Shown here in pieces: positions 1 through 8,425 of a DNA stretch of 64,000 nt. Each line of letters starts with the position of its first letter. Position 1 is the first letter of the stretch. Origin of the DNA: Candidatus Pelagibacter sp. (GTDB taxonomy: Bacteria > Pseudomonadota > Alphaproteobacteria > Pelagibacterales > Pelagibacteraceae); assembly GCA_028404615.1 (NCBI GenBank), contig JAOOBT010000001.1, positions 1 to 64,000 on the forward strand, in the 5' to 3' direction. Below the pieces are notes generated by a model that worked only from the letters and a program-made list of their open reading frames with translations, was not told the DNA's origin and made no database searches. The position numbers were made by a program, and so were the translations under genes.

Positions 1-919
1 CTAAGCTTATTCTTCGACTAAATAGATATAAAACTTCTAAAATATCATTTAAAAAATTTTTTGCGTCCAAGCCATCATTAATAAGCTCACTTAAGAGATT
101 TAAAGCATCTTTTTCATTGCCACTTAAGACCTCCTTGAATAAAGAAATAATTTTACTTTTATCCGCTAAACCTAACATTTGTCTTACTTCTGGCTCTGTA
201 ATCTTCTTATTTTGATTTATTGATTGAGAAATTAATGCTCTATCCAAGAGAGAAACGGAGTCCCTTACTGAACCCTCTGAAGTTCGTGCGATTAATTTTA
301 TTGCATCTTCTGAAATGTTGCCTTTTTCTTTAACAGCAATTTTCTGAAGATGTTCACAAAGTAAATCTACGCTTACTCTTCTCAAATCAAACCTCTGACA
401 TCTAGATAAAATAGTAACAGGAATTTTTCTAACCTCTGTTGTCGCTAAAATAAACTTCAGACTTGGAGGCGGCTCTTCTAAAGTTTTAAGCAAGCCGTTA
501 AATGCCTGTTTTGAAAGCATGTGAACTTCATCTATTATAAATATTTTAAATTTTGCACTTGTAGGGCTGTATTTAGAATTTTCAATTAATTCTCTAATAT
601 CGTCTATTCCAGTTTTAGATGCTGCATCCATTTCTAAAATATCGATATGATTTGAATTAATGATTTCTTGACAAGTCGGGCAAAATTTTTCTCCAGAGCA
701 TAAGATTTTCGGGTCTTCGTTTTTCGGGCAATTTAATGCCTTTGCAATCAATCTAGCTGTTGTTGTTTTTCCAACACCTCTTATGCCAGTTAGTAAATAT
801 GCATTCGGAGTCTTTCCCAACTTTATTGCATTGGTAATTGTCTGCACCATTACTTCCTGACCAATTAAATCTTTGAATTCTTGAGGTCTATACTTAAGAG
901 CTAAAATTTTATTTGTCAT
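1..919 (-). CDS. dnaX: DNA polymerase III subunit gamma/tau (partial, C-terminus outside window)
   Basis: This is the clamp-loader ATPase of the replicative DNA polymerase III. The N-terminus reads MTNKILALKYRPQEF from an ATG at 919. It is followed by a Walker A motif (GIRGVGKTT), a four-cysteine zinc module (ALNCPK, LCSGEKFCPTC), the DEVHMLS Walker B, the LEEPP segment and the sensor region ILSRCQRFDLRR. The reading frame stays open to base 1, so about 306 residues are seen and the tau-specific C-terminus is missing. The SRP RNA lies immediately upstream, a common bacterial arrangement. The identification is secure; whether a shorter gamma form is made cannot be judged here. Confidence 0.97.
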   Translation of the reverse strand, partial: MTNKILALKYRPQEFKDLIGQEVMVQTITNAIKLGKTPNAYLLTGIRGVGKTTTARLIAKALNCPKNEDPKILCSGEKFCPTCQEIINSNHIDILEMDAASKTGIDDIRELIENSKYSPTSAKFKIFIIDEVHMLSKQAFNGLLKTLEEPPPSLKFILATTEVRKIPVTILSRCQRFDLRRVSVDLLCEHLQKIAVKEKGNISEDAIKLIARTSEGSVRDSVSLLDRALISQSINQNKKITEPEVRQMLGLADKSKIISLFKEVLSGNEKDALNLLSELINDGLDAKNFLNDILEVLYLFSRRISL

Positions 920-923
920 TTTA

Positions 924-1017
924 AAGAGGCAGGCAACAACCTGAATAATTTTCACTACGGCTGCTTCTTTTCAGACCTGACCGGGTTTATGAAACATCCA
1001 CCTGATGCCAACCTCAA
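924..1017 (-). ncRNA. ffs: signal recognition particle RNA (4.5S RNA)
   Basis: On the minus strand this gap contains GGTCAGGTCTGAAAAGAAGC followed by AGCC, which matches the conserved domain IV loop of bacterial small SRP RNA (E. coli GGTCAGGTCCGGAAGGAAGCAGCC). The flanks pair: GAGGTTGGCA at the 5' side with TGCCTGCCTC at the 3' side, giving the expected single long hairpin of about 90 nt. It is the scaffold for Ffh in co-translational membrane targeting. It lies between pheA and dnaX and reads toward dnaX. The ends are estimated from the pairing. Confidence 0.93.
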
Positions 1018-1073
1018 TATGAGTATATCAAGATCAATTTAAATACCACAAGACAAGATTTCAGTTTTGTGGA

Positions 1074-1916
1074 CTATTTTTGCCTAAATTCTGAAGATTC
1101 GTACACTCCTAAGATATCTAAAGTTTCAGTATGAAAACCAAGTTCCTCAAGTGCCTTTTTTACTCCGAATTGCTCTAGATGGCCCTCAAGATCAAGATAA
1201 AAATTTGCTTGATCAAAAGTATTTTTCACTGAAAAACTCTCCAGCTTTGTTAGATTAACTTGATTAGTCGCAAAGCCTCCTAGACATTTATAAAGTGCTG
1301 ATGGTTCACTTTTCACTCTAAATATACAGCTAGTGATATATTTCTTATTTTTATCATATTCTGGTTGTTCTATATTTTTTCCCATGATTAAAAATCTAGT
1401 AACATTTCCTTTATCATCTTCGATATTTTTTTTTAATATTTTTAGATCATACATTTTTGCAGACAAGTCAGACGCAATTGCAGCTATAGTTTTATCTTTT
1501 CCTTCTGCTAAATCCTTAGCAGATCCTGCTGTATCTACTGAAATAATAGATTGAAAATTTTTTTCTGTAATTATTTTTTGACATTGGCTAATAGCTTGGG
1601 CATGACTTCTTACATATTTAATATCCTCCATTGTCGCTTCTTTTTTTCCTAAAAGATTATGTTCTACTGGTAAAAAATATTCTCCATGAATTTGCAACTT
1701 ATATTTAGGTAATAGATAATGAATGTCTGCAACTCTTCCAGCTAAAGAATTTTCAATGGGAATTACAATTTTATAATCGGAGTCATTGTAGGCATATTTA
1801 AAAGTTTCTTCAAAAGTCGCGCAAGTTTTTATTTCTGCATTTTTATAAAGTCTTTCTACAGCAATATGGGAATAAGCTCCTAGCTCACCTTGTATGGCTA
1901 TTTTAATTTTACTCAT
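1074..1916 (-). CDS. pheA: prephenate dehydratase
   Basis: The product (280 aa) converts prephenate to phenylpyruvate in phenylalanine synthesis. Residues 5-185 are the dehydratase domain, with IAIQGELGAYSHIA at the start, the IPIENSLAGRV substrate-binding segment and the NVTRFLIMG motif near its end. Residues 195-275 form a C-terminal ACT regulatory domain (LYKCLGGFATNQVNLTKLES), which in this family senses phenylalanine. There is no fused chorismate mutase, as is usual in alphaproteobacteria. The start overlaps the end of kdsB by 8 bp, so the two are probably co-transcribed and translationally coupled. Confidence 0.95.
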   Translation of the reverse strand: MSKIKIAIQGELGAYSHIAVERLYKNAEIKTCATFEETFKYAYNDSDYKIVIPIENSLAGRVADIHYLLPKYKLQIHGEYFLPVEHNLLGKKEATMEDIKYVRSHAQAISQCQKIITEKNFQSIISVDTAGSAKDLAEGKDKTIAAIASDLSAKMYDLKILKKNIEDDKGNVTRFLIMGKNIEQPEYDKNKKYITSCIFRVKSEPSALYKCLGGFATNQVNLTKLESFSVKNTFDQANFYLDLEGHLEQFGVKKALEELGFHTETLDILGVYESSEFRQK

Positions 1917-2646
1917 CTTTTTTCATTATCTTTCTTACTTCCATTAAATCAACCTTGGTATCAACACTTAAAGGAGATGAATTAATATACCCGACATGGA
2001 TTGTCATTGAATTTTCTAAAGCTCTCATTTGCTCCAACTTTCTCTCTATTTCAAGTCTTGATCTTTTAAGCCCTACATATCTTACTAAAGCTTCGCTAGT
2101 AAAGGCATAAATACCGACGTGATGATAAAAATTTTTATGTTTTTTTGTATCTATTCTAAAAAAGTCAATTGCTTGGTCGTATTGATTATTTGAGAGCTCA
2201 TTTTTGACAGCAACTTTTACATTGTTTTCGTCTAATAATTCTGTTTTTGAAGCGAAAGAGCTTGCTAGTGTTCCAATATCACAATTTTTTTTATCCATAT
2301 AAGATATTAATTCAGTTATAGATCTAGGATCAATATTTGGCATATCTCCCTGCAAATTTACAATTGTGTTAGGCTCACTATTTAGATGATCTTTGAAAAC
2401 TTCATAAATCCTGTCAGTACCAGTTTGATGCTCTAAAGATGTAAGAATTGCTTTTCCACCATTGTTGCTTATTAGTTCAATAATTTTTTTATCAGGAGTA
2501 GCAACATAAACTTCACCAGAATTAGTTTTCTTTGCAGCCTCGTAGACATGAAGAATCATCTCTTTATTATTTATTAGCTCTAATGGTTTATTTGGAAGTC
2601 TCGATGCTTTTAATCTAGTAGGTATTATTATTGCAGTTTTATTCAT
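1909..2646 (-). CDS. kdsB: 3-deoxy-manno-octulosonate cytidylyltransferase
   Basis: This enzyme activates Kdo to CMP-Kdo for lipopolysaccharide core synthesis in the cytoplasm. The nucleotidyltransferase signature IIIPTRLKASRLPNKPL is at the N-terminus, NLQGDMPNIDP marks the metal and CTP site, and YHHVGIYAFTSEALVRYV is the family-typical central segment. I chose the ATG at 2646, which puts the signature about 5 residues in; an upstream in-frame TTG at 2661 would lie inside a small inverted repeat. With kdsD at 21649 this shows that the organism makes Kdo-containing LPS. Confidence 0.94.
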   Translation of the reverse strand: MNKTAIIIPTRLKASRLPNKPLELINNKEMILHVYEAAKKTNSGEVYVATPDKKIIELISNNGGKAILTSLEHQTGTDRIYEVFKDHLNSEPNTIVNLQGDMPNIDPRSITELISYMDKKNCDIGTLASSFASKTELLDENNVKVAVKNELSNNQYDQAIDFFRIDTKKHKNFYHHVGIYAFTSEALVRYVGLKRSRLEIERKLEQMRALENSMTIHVGYINSSPLSVDTKVDLMEVRKIMKKDE

Positions 2647-2651
2647 AATTA

Positions 2652-2668
2652 TGCGTCCCAAAGACGCA
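2652..2668. repeat. short inverted repeat upstream of kdsB
   Basis: TGCGTC and GACGCA form a 6-bp stem around a CCAAA loop in the gap between kdsB and the divergent cytochrome c gene. A run of A follows on the plus strand, so on the minus strand the T-run precedes the stem. It is therefore not a normal intrinsic terminator in either direction. It would sit just 5' of the kdsB start codon in the transcript. Its function is unknown. Confidence 0.35.
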
Positions 2669-2739
2669 AAAAAAATTGAGTAATTTAAAGTTTTTTTTCA
2701 AAAGTCGTGCTATACGTCAACTAAGTATCTATCAAAATT

Positions 2740-3285
2740 ATGGACAGTTTTGAAATAAATAAAATTATTGCAGCAGTTCTCCTTACTGCGCTAATTGTGA
2801 TTGGAATAGGGAAATTTGCTGACATTTTATTTTACGTTGAGAAACCAAAAGAGTCAGCTTACAAAATCGAAGGTTTAGAAGTTGCTACAACTGGAGTTTC
2901 TACAGAGAAAGAAACTAAGGTTGTGCAAGCTGTAGATATTAAAGCTCTCTTGGCTATGGGAGATTTATCTCATGGTGAAAAAGTTTTTAAAAAATGTACA
3001 GCTTGTCATCAAATAGCTGATGGTGGAAAAAATATGATTGGTCCTAATCTTTGGGGTGTGATTGGTAGAACTGCAGGGTCCATAAGTGATTATAAATATT
3101 CTAAAGCAATGGTAGCTTATGGGAAAGAATGGTCTTTTGAAGAAATGAACAGTTATTTAATTAAACCTCAAGCATACATAAAAGGAACTAAGATGGCTTT
3201 TGCTGGTCTGAGAAAAGAAAAAGATAGGGCTTCCGTAATTTTGTTTATGAATTCAAAAAGTAGTAGCCCAAAACCATTACCTTAA
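2740..3285 (+). CDS. membrane-anchored class I cytochrome c (CycM-like)
   Basis: The protein (181 aa) has an uncleaved N-terminal membrane segment (about residues 8-31), a linker of about 45 residues and a c-type cytochrome domain. The heme attachment motif CTACH is at residues 86-90, [10 protein letters not shown] follows, and the likely distal ligand is Met162 in GTKMAF. This architecture matches the CycM/cytochrome c552 family that carries electrons from the bc1 complex to the terminal oxidase in alphaproteobacteria. It stands alone, divergent from kdsB, and converges with argF, overlapping its end by 4 bp. Confidence 0.9.
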   Translation: MDSFEINKIIAAVLLTALIVIGIGKFADILFYVEKPKESAYKIEGLEVATTGVSTEKETKVVQAVDIKALLAMGDLSHGEKVFKKCTACHQIADGGKNMIGPNLWGVIGRTAGSISDYKYSKAMVAYGKEWSFEEMNSYLIKPQAYIKGTKMAFAGLRKEKDRASVILFMNSKSSSPKPLP

Positions 3286-4209
3286 TCGATACACCAATTA
3301 ATAATACTCTTTTGAGCGTGAACTCTATTTAGAGCCTGTCTCCAAACAACAGATTGTTTTCCATCAATAACTTTATCAGTAACTTCTTCTCCTCTGCCTA
3401 CAGGAAGACAATGCATAAAAATTGCATCTGATTTTGCTTTTAACATTAATTTTTCATTTACCTGAAATGGCTTTAGAGTTTTTTTTCTTGGACTTTTTAT
3501 TTACTTTATCATTCATTGAAACCCATTTGTCAGTCATCACGCAATCTGAGTTCTTAATAGCCTCATCTGGTTTTGATGTAATAATTAAACTCACTTTATT
3601 TTTTTTTGCCCAACTTAATATCTTTTTATTTGGTGAGTATTTTTTCGGACAACCGATTTTCAAATTAAAATCAAATTTCCCTGCAGCTTCGATTAAGGAA
3701 TTAGACATATTGTTATTACCATCTCCCAACCAAGAAACAGTCTTACCTGTAATAGATCCATTGCTTTCTTCGTAAGTTAAAATATCTGACATGATTTGGC
3801 AGGGATGACTTAGATCGGATAAACCATTAATTATAGGAATACCTAAATATTTACCGAACTCTTCTAAATTCTTATGAGACGAAGTTCTTAACATAACAAT
3901 ATCTACATATTCAGTTAAAACTTTTGCTGTATCTTTGAGAGACTCTTCCCCTTTTCCATAATGAATTCCTTCAGGATTTAAAATAATGGATGATCCACCT
4001 AACTGTTTAACTGCGATATCAAAAGACATTCTTGTTCTTGTTGAAGGTTTTTCAAAAATCATTGCCATCGATTTACCCTCAAAGGGTTTGTCTTCATCCA
4101 TGGCAGATTTATTTAAATTTTTTCTTTTAAGTTTTCTTACTTTTGCCTCTTCAATAATAGTCCTTAAATCGCCAGATGAATGGTCAGCTATATTTATAAA
4201 ATTTTTCAT
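3282..4209 (-). CDS. argF: ornithine carbamoyltransferase, interrupted by a frameshift
   Basis: The enzyme makes citrulline from ornithine and carbamoyl phosphate. The first frame carries the carbamoyl-phosphate motif STRTRMSF, the HPCQ motif and the ornithine motif (VSM), then stops at 3454. The missing C-terminus, with [13 protein letters not shown] and [12 protein letters not shown], is in another frame and ends at 3282. The frames join at a run of eight A (minus strand, 3479-3486). Removing one A gives a 308-residue protein of normal family length. The ATG at 4209 shares its A with the argD stop codon (TAATG). Possible causes are a real mutation, transcriptional slippage at the A-run, or a sequence error. 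Confidence 0.9.
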
Positions 4210-5372
4210 TAATACTTTTTGCACACCTTATCTATTATCTTTAATCCTAAGTTAATTTCTTGCTTTGTGACATTTAAAGGAGGCAAAAGTCTGACTACAT
4301 TTTCTGCAGCTCTCACGGTAAGAAGGTTATTATCTATTAACTTTTGTATAAATTTAGTTTGATCTTTAAGTACACAAATCCCAATCAATAATCCTTTACC
4401 TCTGACTTCTTTTATAATTTTAGGATATTTGCTTTTAAGTTTATTTAACTCTTTTAAAAAATAATTCCCATTGTTATGTACATTTTTGAGAAAACCTTTT
4501 TTGAACATTACATCCATGACTGCATTCCCAGCACTCATTGCTAAAGGATTTCCTCCAAAAGTAGAGCCATGTGTTCCAGGTTTCATTCCTGAAGCAACTT
4601 TTTTATTAACCAGAACTGCTCCTATGGGGAAACCCCCTCCTATTCCTTTTGCTATAGGTACAATATCAGGTTTAATTTTTGCATGTTCAAATGCAAAAAA
4701 TTTTCCACTTCTGCCTACTCCACATTGTACTTCATCCATAATCAATAGAATTTTCTTTTTGTTGCAAAGTTTTCTCAGACCTACTAAACAATAATCTGGA
4801 ATAACTTTAATACCCCCCTCACCCATTATAGTTTCAACCATGATTGCGGCAGTTCTACTAGTAATTTTTTTTTCTAATCCCTTATGATCTCCAAAATTAA
4901 AATGATCAAATCCATCTACTTTAGGACCAAAGCCCTCAATTGCTTTTTTGCTGTTACTAGCAAAAATTGTTGCAAGAGTTCTTCCGTGAAAACTATTGTT
5001 AATACATAAGATTCTATTCTTTCTTGATTGACCTTTTGAATAAAAATATCTTCTTGCAAATTTGATTGCGGCTTCTGTGGCTTCAGCTCCAGAATTCTGA
5101 AAAGTGACATAATCTGCAAATGTTTTTTGTTTTATTCTTTTTGCTAATTTTTCTTGCTCTGGAATTATAAAGGCGTTCGAAACATGCCATAGTTTTTTTG
5201 ATTGCTTTGAGATTGAATTTATTAAATATTTGTTAGCATGTCCTAAACAATTTACGGCTATCCCTTGAACAAAATCTAAATATTTTTTGCCATTTGTTCC
5301 ATAAAGAAATGCGCCTTTACCTTTAGTAAATGAAATTTTTTTTCTATTATATGTATTTAAAATTGCACTCAT
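4209..5372 (-). CDS. argD: acetylornithine aminotransferase (class III PLP enzyme)
   Basis: The product (387 aa) transaminates N-acetylglutamate semialdehyde in arginine synthesis and in this family often also serves in lysine synthesis. Family marks are the GAEATEAAIKFARRY pyridoxal-phosphate binding turn, NSFHGRT, LIMDEVQCGVGRSGKFFAFEH (cofactor Asp), PIAKGIGGGFPIGA with the Schiff-base lysine, and THGSTFGGNPLA. It lies 3 bp downstream of an ABC-2 permease gene and is directly coupled to argF through a TAATG overlap, forming an argD-argF unit. Confidence 0.95.
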   Translation of the reverse strand: MSAILNTYNRKKISFTKGKGAFLYGTNGKKYLDFVQGIAVNCLGHANKYLINSISKQSKKLWHVSNAFIIPEQEKLAKRIKQKTFADYVTFQNSGAEATEAAIKFARRYFYSKGQSRKNRILCINNSFHGRTLATIFASNSKKAIEGFGPKVDGFDHFNFGDHKGLEKKITSRTAAIMVETIMGEGGIKVIPDYCLVGLRKLCNKKKILLIMDEVQCGVGRSGKFFAFEHAKIKPDIVPIAKGIGGGFPIGAVLVNKKVASGMKPGTHGSTFGGNPLAMSAGNAVMDVMFKKGFLKNVHNNGNYFLKELNKLKSKYPKIIKEVRGKGLLIGICVLKDQTKFIQKLIDNNLLTVRAAENVVRLLPPLNVTKQEINLGLKIIDKVCKKY

Positions 5373-5375
5373 AAT

Positions 5376-6188
5376 TTAAGATTTTATTTTATAACCTTTT
5401 TTATACAATATATAAGTAACAAACCAACTAACAAAACTTAAAACCGTCAAATATAATAAACCAACTAAAATTGAACCGTCTGCTTTTCCAATAAAACTAT
5501 ATCTAAAACCATCAATCATATAAAAAAATGGGTTCGCCTTACTTATTATTTGTAAAACCTCTGGTAATCTATTTATTGAATAGAAAGTGCCTGAGAGGAA
5601 AGATAATGGTACAATTACAAAATTAGTTACCGTAGCCATATGATCAAACTTTTCAGCCCATAAACCGGCAATAATTCCTATATTTCCTAAAATAAAGGAT
5701 GAAAGTAATGTGAAAATTATTAGCAATAAATAGTTTTTGATCTCGATATCAATTAATAATTTGAATACTATAATTGAGACAATAGCAATCATAACGCTTC
5801 TAGTAACAGCTGCTAAAGAGACTGAAATTGTAACTTCAGATGCTGATAAAGGCGCATAAAGAAGATCAACTATATTCCCTTGGATTTTTCCAATCATAAA
5901 AGATGATGAGGAATGAGAGAAGGACTGCTGGATAACCTGCATTGAAATCAACCCTGGCGCTAAAAAAGTTATGAAAGGCACTCCAAGAACTTCACCTCTA
6001 TCTGCACCTATCGCTAGAGACAAAACAAGTAAAAAAAGTAAAGAAGAAATTAATGGGGAAAAAATAGTTTGTACCCACACAATTAAAAATCTTAAAACTT
6101 CCTTTTTATATAAAGTCCAGGCACCAACCCAATTAACGACTCCAAATCTTCTAGATCCGATTTTATATTTTTTTGTAATTTCAACCAT
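5376..6188 (-). CDS. ABC-2 type transporter permease
   Basis: This is a 270-residue membrane protein with about six hydrophobic segments and the ABC-2 family pattern: an amphipathic N-terminus (WTLYKKEVLRFLIVWVQTIFSPLISSLLF), a central loop QSFSHSSSSFMIGKIQGNIVDLLYAPLS and the C-terminal PLSFLSGTFYSINRLPE segment. Such permeases work with a separate ATP-binding subunit to export polysaccharides, lipids or drugs. No ATPase gene is adjacent, so the substrate is unknown. It is the first gene of the run leading into argD and argF, probably only by operon packing. Confidence 0.85.
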   Translation of the reverse strand: MVEITKKYKIGSRRFGVVNWVGAWTLYKKEVLRFLIVWVQTIFSPLISSLLFLLVLSLAIGADRGEVLGVPFITFLAPGLISMQVIQQSFSHSSSSFMIGKIQGNIVDLLYAPLSASEVTISVSLAAVTRSVMIAIVSIIVFKLLIDIEIKNYLLLIIFTLLSSFILGNIGIIAGLWAEKFDHMATVTNFVIVPLSFLSGTFYSINRLPEVLQIISKANPFFYMIDGFRYSFIGKADGSILVGLLYLTVLSFVSWFVTYILYKKGYKIKS

Positions 6189-6324
6189 TGATAGTCTTAT
6201 ATCCTTTAATTAAAAAAACTGTGTACAACTAAATCTACTCACAGCTTTAGTGTGTTTTAATGTTTTAAACCCCAATATTATGTCCTAAGTTTTTCATAAT
6301 TACTAAATATTGTAATTATATACA

Positions 6325-6822
6325 ATGAGTTGGACAGAAGAAAAAGTCGCTAAATTAAAAGAACTTTGGTCTAAAGGCCATACCGCAAGTCAGATCGCTG
6401 AAGCTTTAGGTGACACCACTAGAAATGCAGTAATTGGAAAAGCTCATAGGTTAAATTTAGAAGCTAGAGCCCCTTCCAAGCAACCTAATTCACCTAGAAC
6501 TAATGATAATAAGCAAATTAGAAGAGGACCAGCGCCAACATCAAGAAAGGCTAAATTTCAATCAATATTATTGGATAAAAACTTTGAACCAGAAAATCCT
6601 AAATCACTGGAAGAACTTACAGATGAAACTTGTAAGTGGCCTATAGGTCATCCCAATGAGGAAAAATTCTATTTCTGCGGTAGGAAGCCTGAAGGAGAAT
6701 TCCCGTATTGTAAATTACACGTGTTATATGCATTTCAACCTAAAGGCACAAAAGAAGAGGTTCTTGATAAAGAAGATGACATTCCAGAATTTATTGAGAA
6801 AAAAGTTAAAGCCTCAGGGTAA
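6325..6822 (+). CDS. gcrA: GcrA-type cell cycle transcriptional regulator
   Basis: The product (165 aa) begins MSWTEEKVAKLKELWSKGHT and continues with a helix-turn-helix (ASQIAEALGDTTRNAVIGKAHRL), the DNA-binding module of GcrA. A charged linker follows, then the C-terminal sigma-70-binding domain with conserved cysteines (CKWPIG, YFCGRKP, YCKLH). In Caulobacter GcrA recruits RNA polymerase to promoters methylated by CcrM at GANTC. The start codon follows an AT-rich stretch without a Shine-Dalgarno match, so the mRNA may have a very short or no leader. It is divergent from the ABC-2 permease. Confidence 0.93.
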   Translation: MSWTEEKVAKLKELWSKGHTASQIAEALGDTTRNAVIGKAHRLNLEARAPSKQPNSPRTNDNKQIRRGPAPTSRKAKFQSILLDKNFEPENPKSLEELTDETCKWPIGHPNEEKFYFCGRKPEGEFPYCKLHVLYAFQPKGTKEEVLDKEDDIPEFIEKKVKASG

Positions 6823-6833
6823 TTCAAACTCAA

Positions 6834-7058
6834 ATGGAATTTATTAAAAAATACCTTAAGTGGTTAAGTACTTTCTTAGTACTAACAGGAATACTGCTTA
6901 CCAATCTTAATATGTACCCTATCAATATTATGTTTCATGGTGCAGGAGTTGTAGGTTGGACGATTGCTGGTTTTCTTTCAAAAGATAAAGCTATTCTTAC
7001 AAACTTCGGATTACAAATACCTTTATTCTTAATAGGGTTTTATCAATTAATTTTCTAA
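6834..7058 (+). CDS. small two-to-three-segment membrane protein, unknown function
   Basis: This 74-residue protein follows gcrA after 11 bp. It has hydrophobic stretches at about residues 8-26, 30-47 and 55-73, separated by the charged turn SKDKA. I do not recognise a named family. Its position and orientation suggest co-transcription with gcrA. It ends inside the convergent phoB gene, sharing 12 bp. The hydrophobic pattern and tight packing support a real gene. Confidence 0.65.
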   Translation: MEFIKKYLKWLSTFLVLTGILLTNLNMYPINIMFHGAGVVGWTIAGFLSKDKAILTNFGLQIPLFLIGFYQLIF

Positions 7059-7730
7059 AGAATACCCAGCTGACCGGACAGTTCTAATTAAAGGTTTAGC
7101 CCCTTCAATGTTTATTGATTGTCTTAATCTGGTAATATGAACATCTACTGTTCTAGACTCTACGTTAATATCATCTCCCCAAACATGTTCTAACAACTGC
7201 TCTCTTGAATACACTCTTTTCGGTTGCTTAATTAAAAAATCAAGTAATTTATATTCTTTAGGACCTAAAGTAATTTCTTTTTCCTTCCTAAATACTTTCA
7301 TAGACTCTCTATCTATTTTAAGATCTAAATAATAAGCCTCTTCACTTACAATATTAGGTTTAACTCTTTTTAATAAAGATTTTATTCTCGCTAACAGCTC
7401 TGGGAAACTGAAGGGCTTTGTCATGTAATCTTCTGCACCAGTATTAAGTCCTTTGACTTTATCTTCCTCTTCACCTTTTGCCGTAAGCATAATGATAGGT
7501 ATATTTTTTACTTTTTCATCTTGTTTTAAATATTGACAAATTTTTATTCCAGATAAATCAGGTAACATCCAATCTAACAAAACAAGGTCTGGTTTTTTTT
7601 CTTTTATACTCGAAAGAGCTTCTTCTCCATTTGAGCTAGAGGATACTTTATATCCTTCCTTTTGGAGATTATAAGTAAGGAGGGTTAAAATTGGCTTTTC
7701 ATCTTCTACAACAAAAATATGGGCGCTCAT
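7047..7730 (-). CDS. phoB: phosphate regulon response regulator PhoB
   Basis: This is a 227-residue OmpR-family regulator. The receiver domain (about 1-120) has the acidic pair in VVEDEKP, the phosphoacceptor Asp53 in LLDWMLPD, and the conserved Thr and Lys in MLTAK and MTKPFSFPEL. The C-terminal winged helix (about 130-225) contains TLGPKEYKLLDFL, VYSREQLLEHVWGDD and RTVDVHITRLRQ. It is the last gene of the pst-phoU-phoB run; its start codon abuts the phoU stop. When phosphorylated by PhoR it should activate pst and ugp under phosphate limitation. Confidence 0.96.
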   Translation of the reverse strand: MSAHIFVVEDEKPILTLLTYNLQKEGYKVSSSSNGEEALSSIKEKKPDLVLLDWMLPDLSGIKICQYLKQDEKVKNIPIIMLTAKGEEEDKVKGLNTGAEDYMTKPFSFPELLARIKSLLKRVKPNIVSEEAYYLDLKIDRESMKVFRKEKEITLGPKEYKLLDFLIKQPKRVYSREQLLEHVWGDDINVESRTVDVHITRLRQSINIEGAKPLIRTVRSAGYSLEN

Positions 7731-8425
7731 TAACTTTCTATAGGTTTACCTTTTGGTCTTGCTCCCTCAAGATATTCGCCTTCAATTAAATAATAAAGAG
7801 ACTCGGCAATATTAGTTATATGGTCTCCAGCTCTTTCTATATTTTTTGTTACAAATAATAAATGTGTTGCCATTTCTAAATTTTTTTTATCTTTTTGCAA
7901 ATAAGTTGCAACTTCATTCATAGCTAAATTAGTCAAATCATCTACTTGTTCATCTTTTTTCCAAATTTCAATTGCCTTATCTTTAGATTTATTTAGATAA
8001 GCGTCTAGAGCATCTTTTAATTGTTTTTGTACTAAATCTCCCAACCTTCTAAGACTTCCTATAAGTTCGTCAGGTAAATCTACAGGTAGCGGTTTAACTT
8101 TTTTAGCAACACTTTTCGCTAGGTCTCCAATTCTTTCTAAATCATGTGAAATTTTCATCGTTGAAATAGTAATTCTTAAATCAACTGCCATTGGAGCTCT
8201 TTTCACTAAAACAGTTGTGATTTGATTATCAATAGTGGATCTTAATTCATTTATTTTTCCATCATTTTTTACAATTTTGTCTACTGACTCTTTATCAACT
8301 TTAATAACGGCTGCCATCGCATCTGCCATCTGATTTTCTGTAAGGCTTCCCATCATTACAAGATTATCATTTAGGCTTTGCATCTCCTCCTCGTATGATT
8401 TTACTGTATGGCCTGTTCCAGACAT
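7730..8425 (-). CDS. phoU: phosphate signalling protein PhoU
   Basis: The product (231 aa) consists of two PhoU repeats of three-helix bundles, recognisable from GHTVKSYEEEMQSLNDNLVMMG at the start, the metal-binding acidic sets (DLRITISTMKISHDLERIGD in repeat one and HLLFVTKNIERAGDHITNIAE in repeat two) and the C-terminal EGEYLEG segment. PhoU links the state of the PstSCAB transporter to PhoR and keeps the regulon off when phosphate is plentiful. It is packed directly against pstB with no spacer, and phoB follows immediately. Confidence 0.95.
   Translation of the reverse strand: MSGTGHTVKSYEEEMQSLNDNLVMMGSLTENQMADAMAAVIKVDKESVDKIVKNDGKINELRSTIDNQITTVLVKRAPMAVDLRITISTMKISHDLERIGDLAKSVAKKVKPLPVDLPDELIGSLRRLGDLVQKQLKDALDAYLNKSKDKAIEIWKKDEQVDDLTNLAMNEVATYLQKDKKNLEMATHLLFVTKNIERAGDHITNIAESLYYLIEGEYLEGARPKGKPIES

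Noticed and set aside
1333..1554. 73-residue plus-strand frame opposite pheA
   Set aside because: It is antisense to a clear prephenate dehydratase, and its Phe/Ser-rich product is what antisense reading of AT-rich genes gives.
2652..2668. Inverted repeat before kdsB as an intrinsic terminator
   Set aside because: The T-run lies on the wrong side of the stem for both strands, so it is listed only as a repeat.
4916..5119. 67-residue open frame inside argD, same strand, different frame
   Set aside because: It lies within a well-conserved aminotransferase gene, and its translation has no recognisable features; it is a chance frame.
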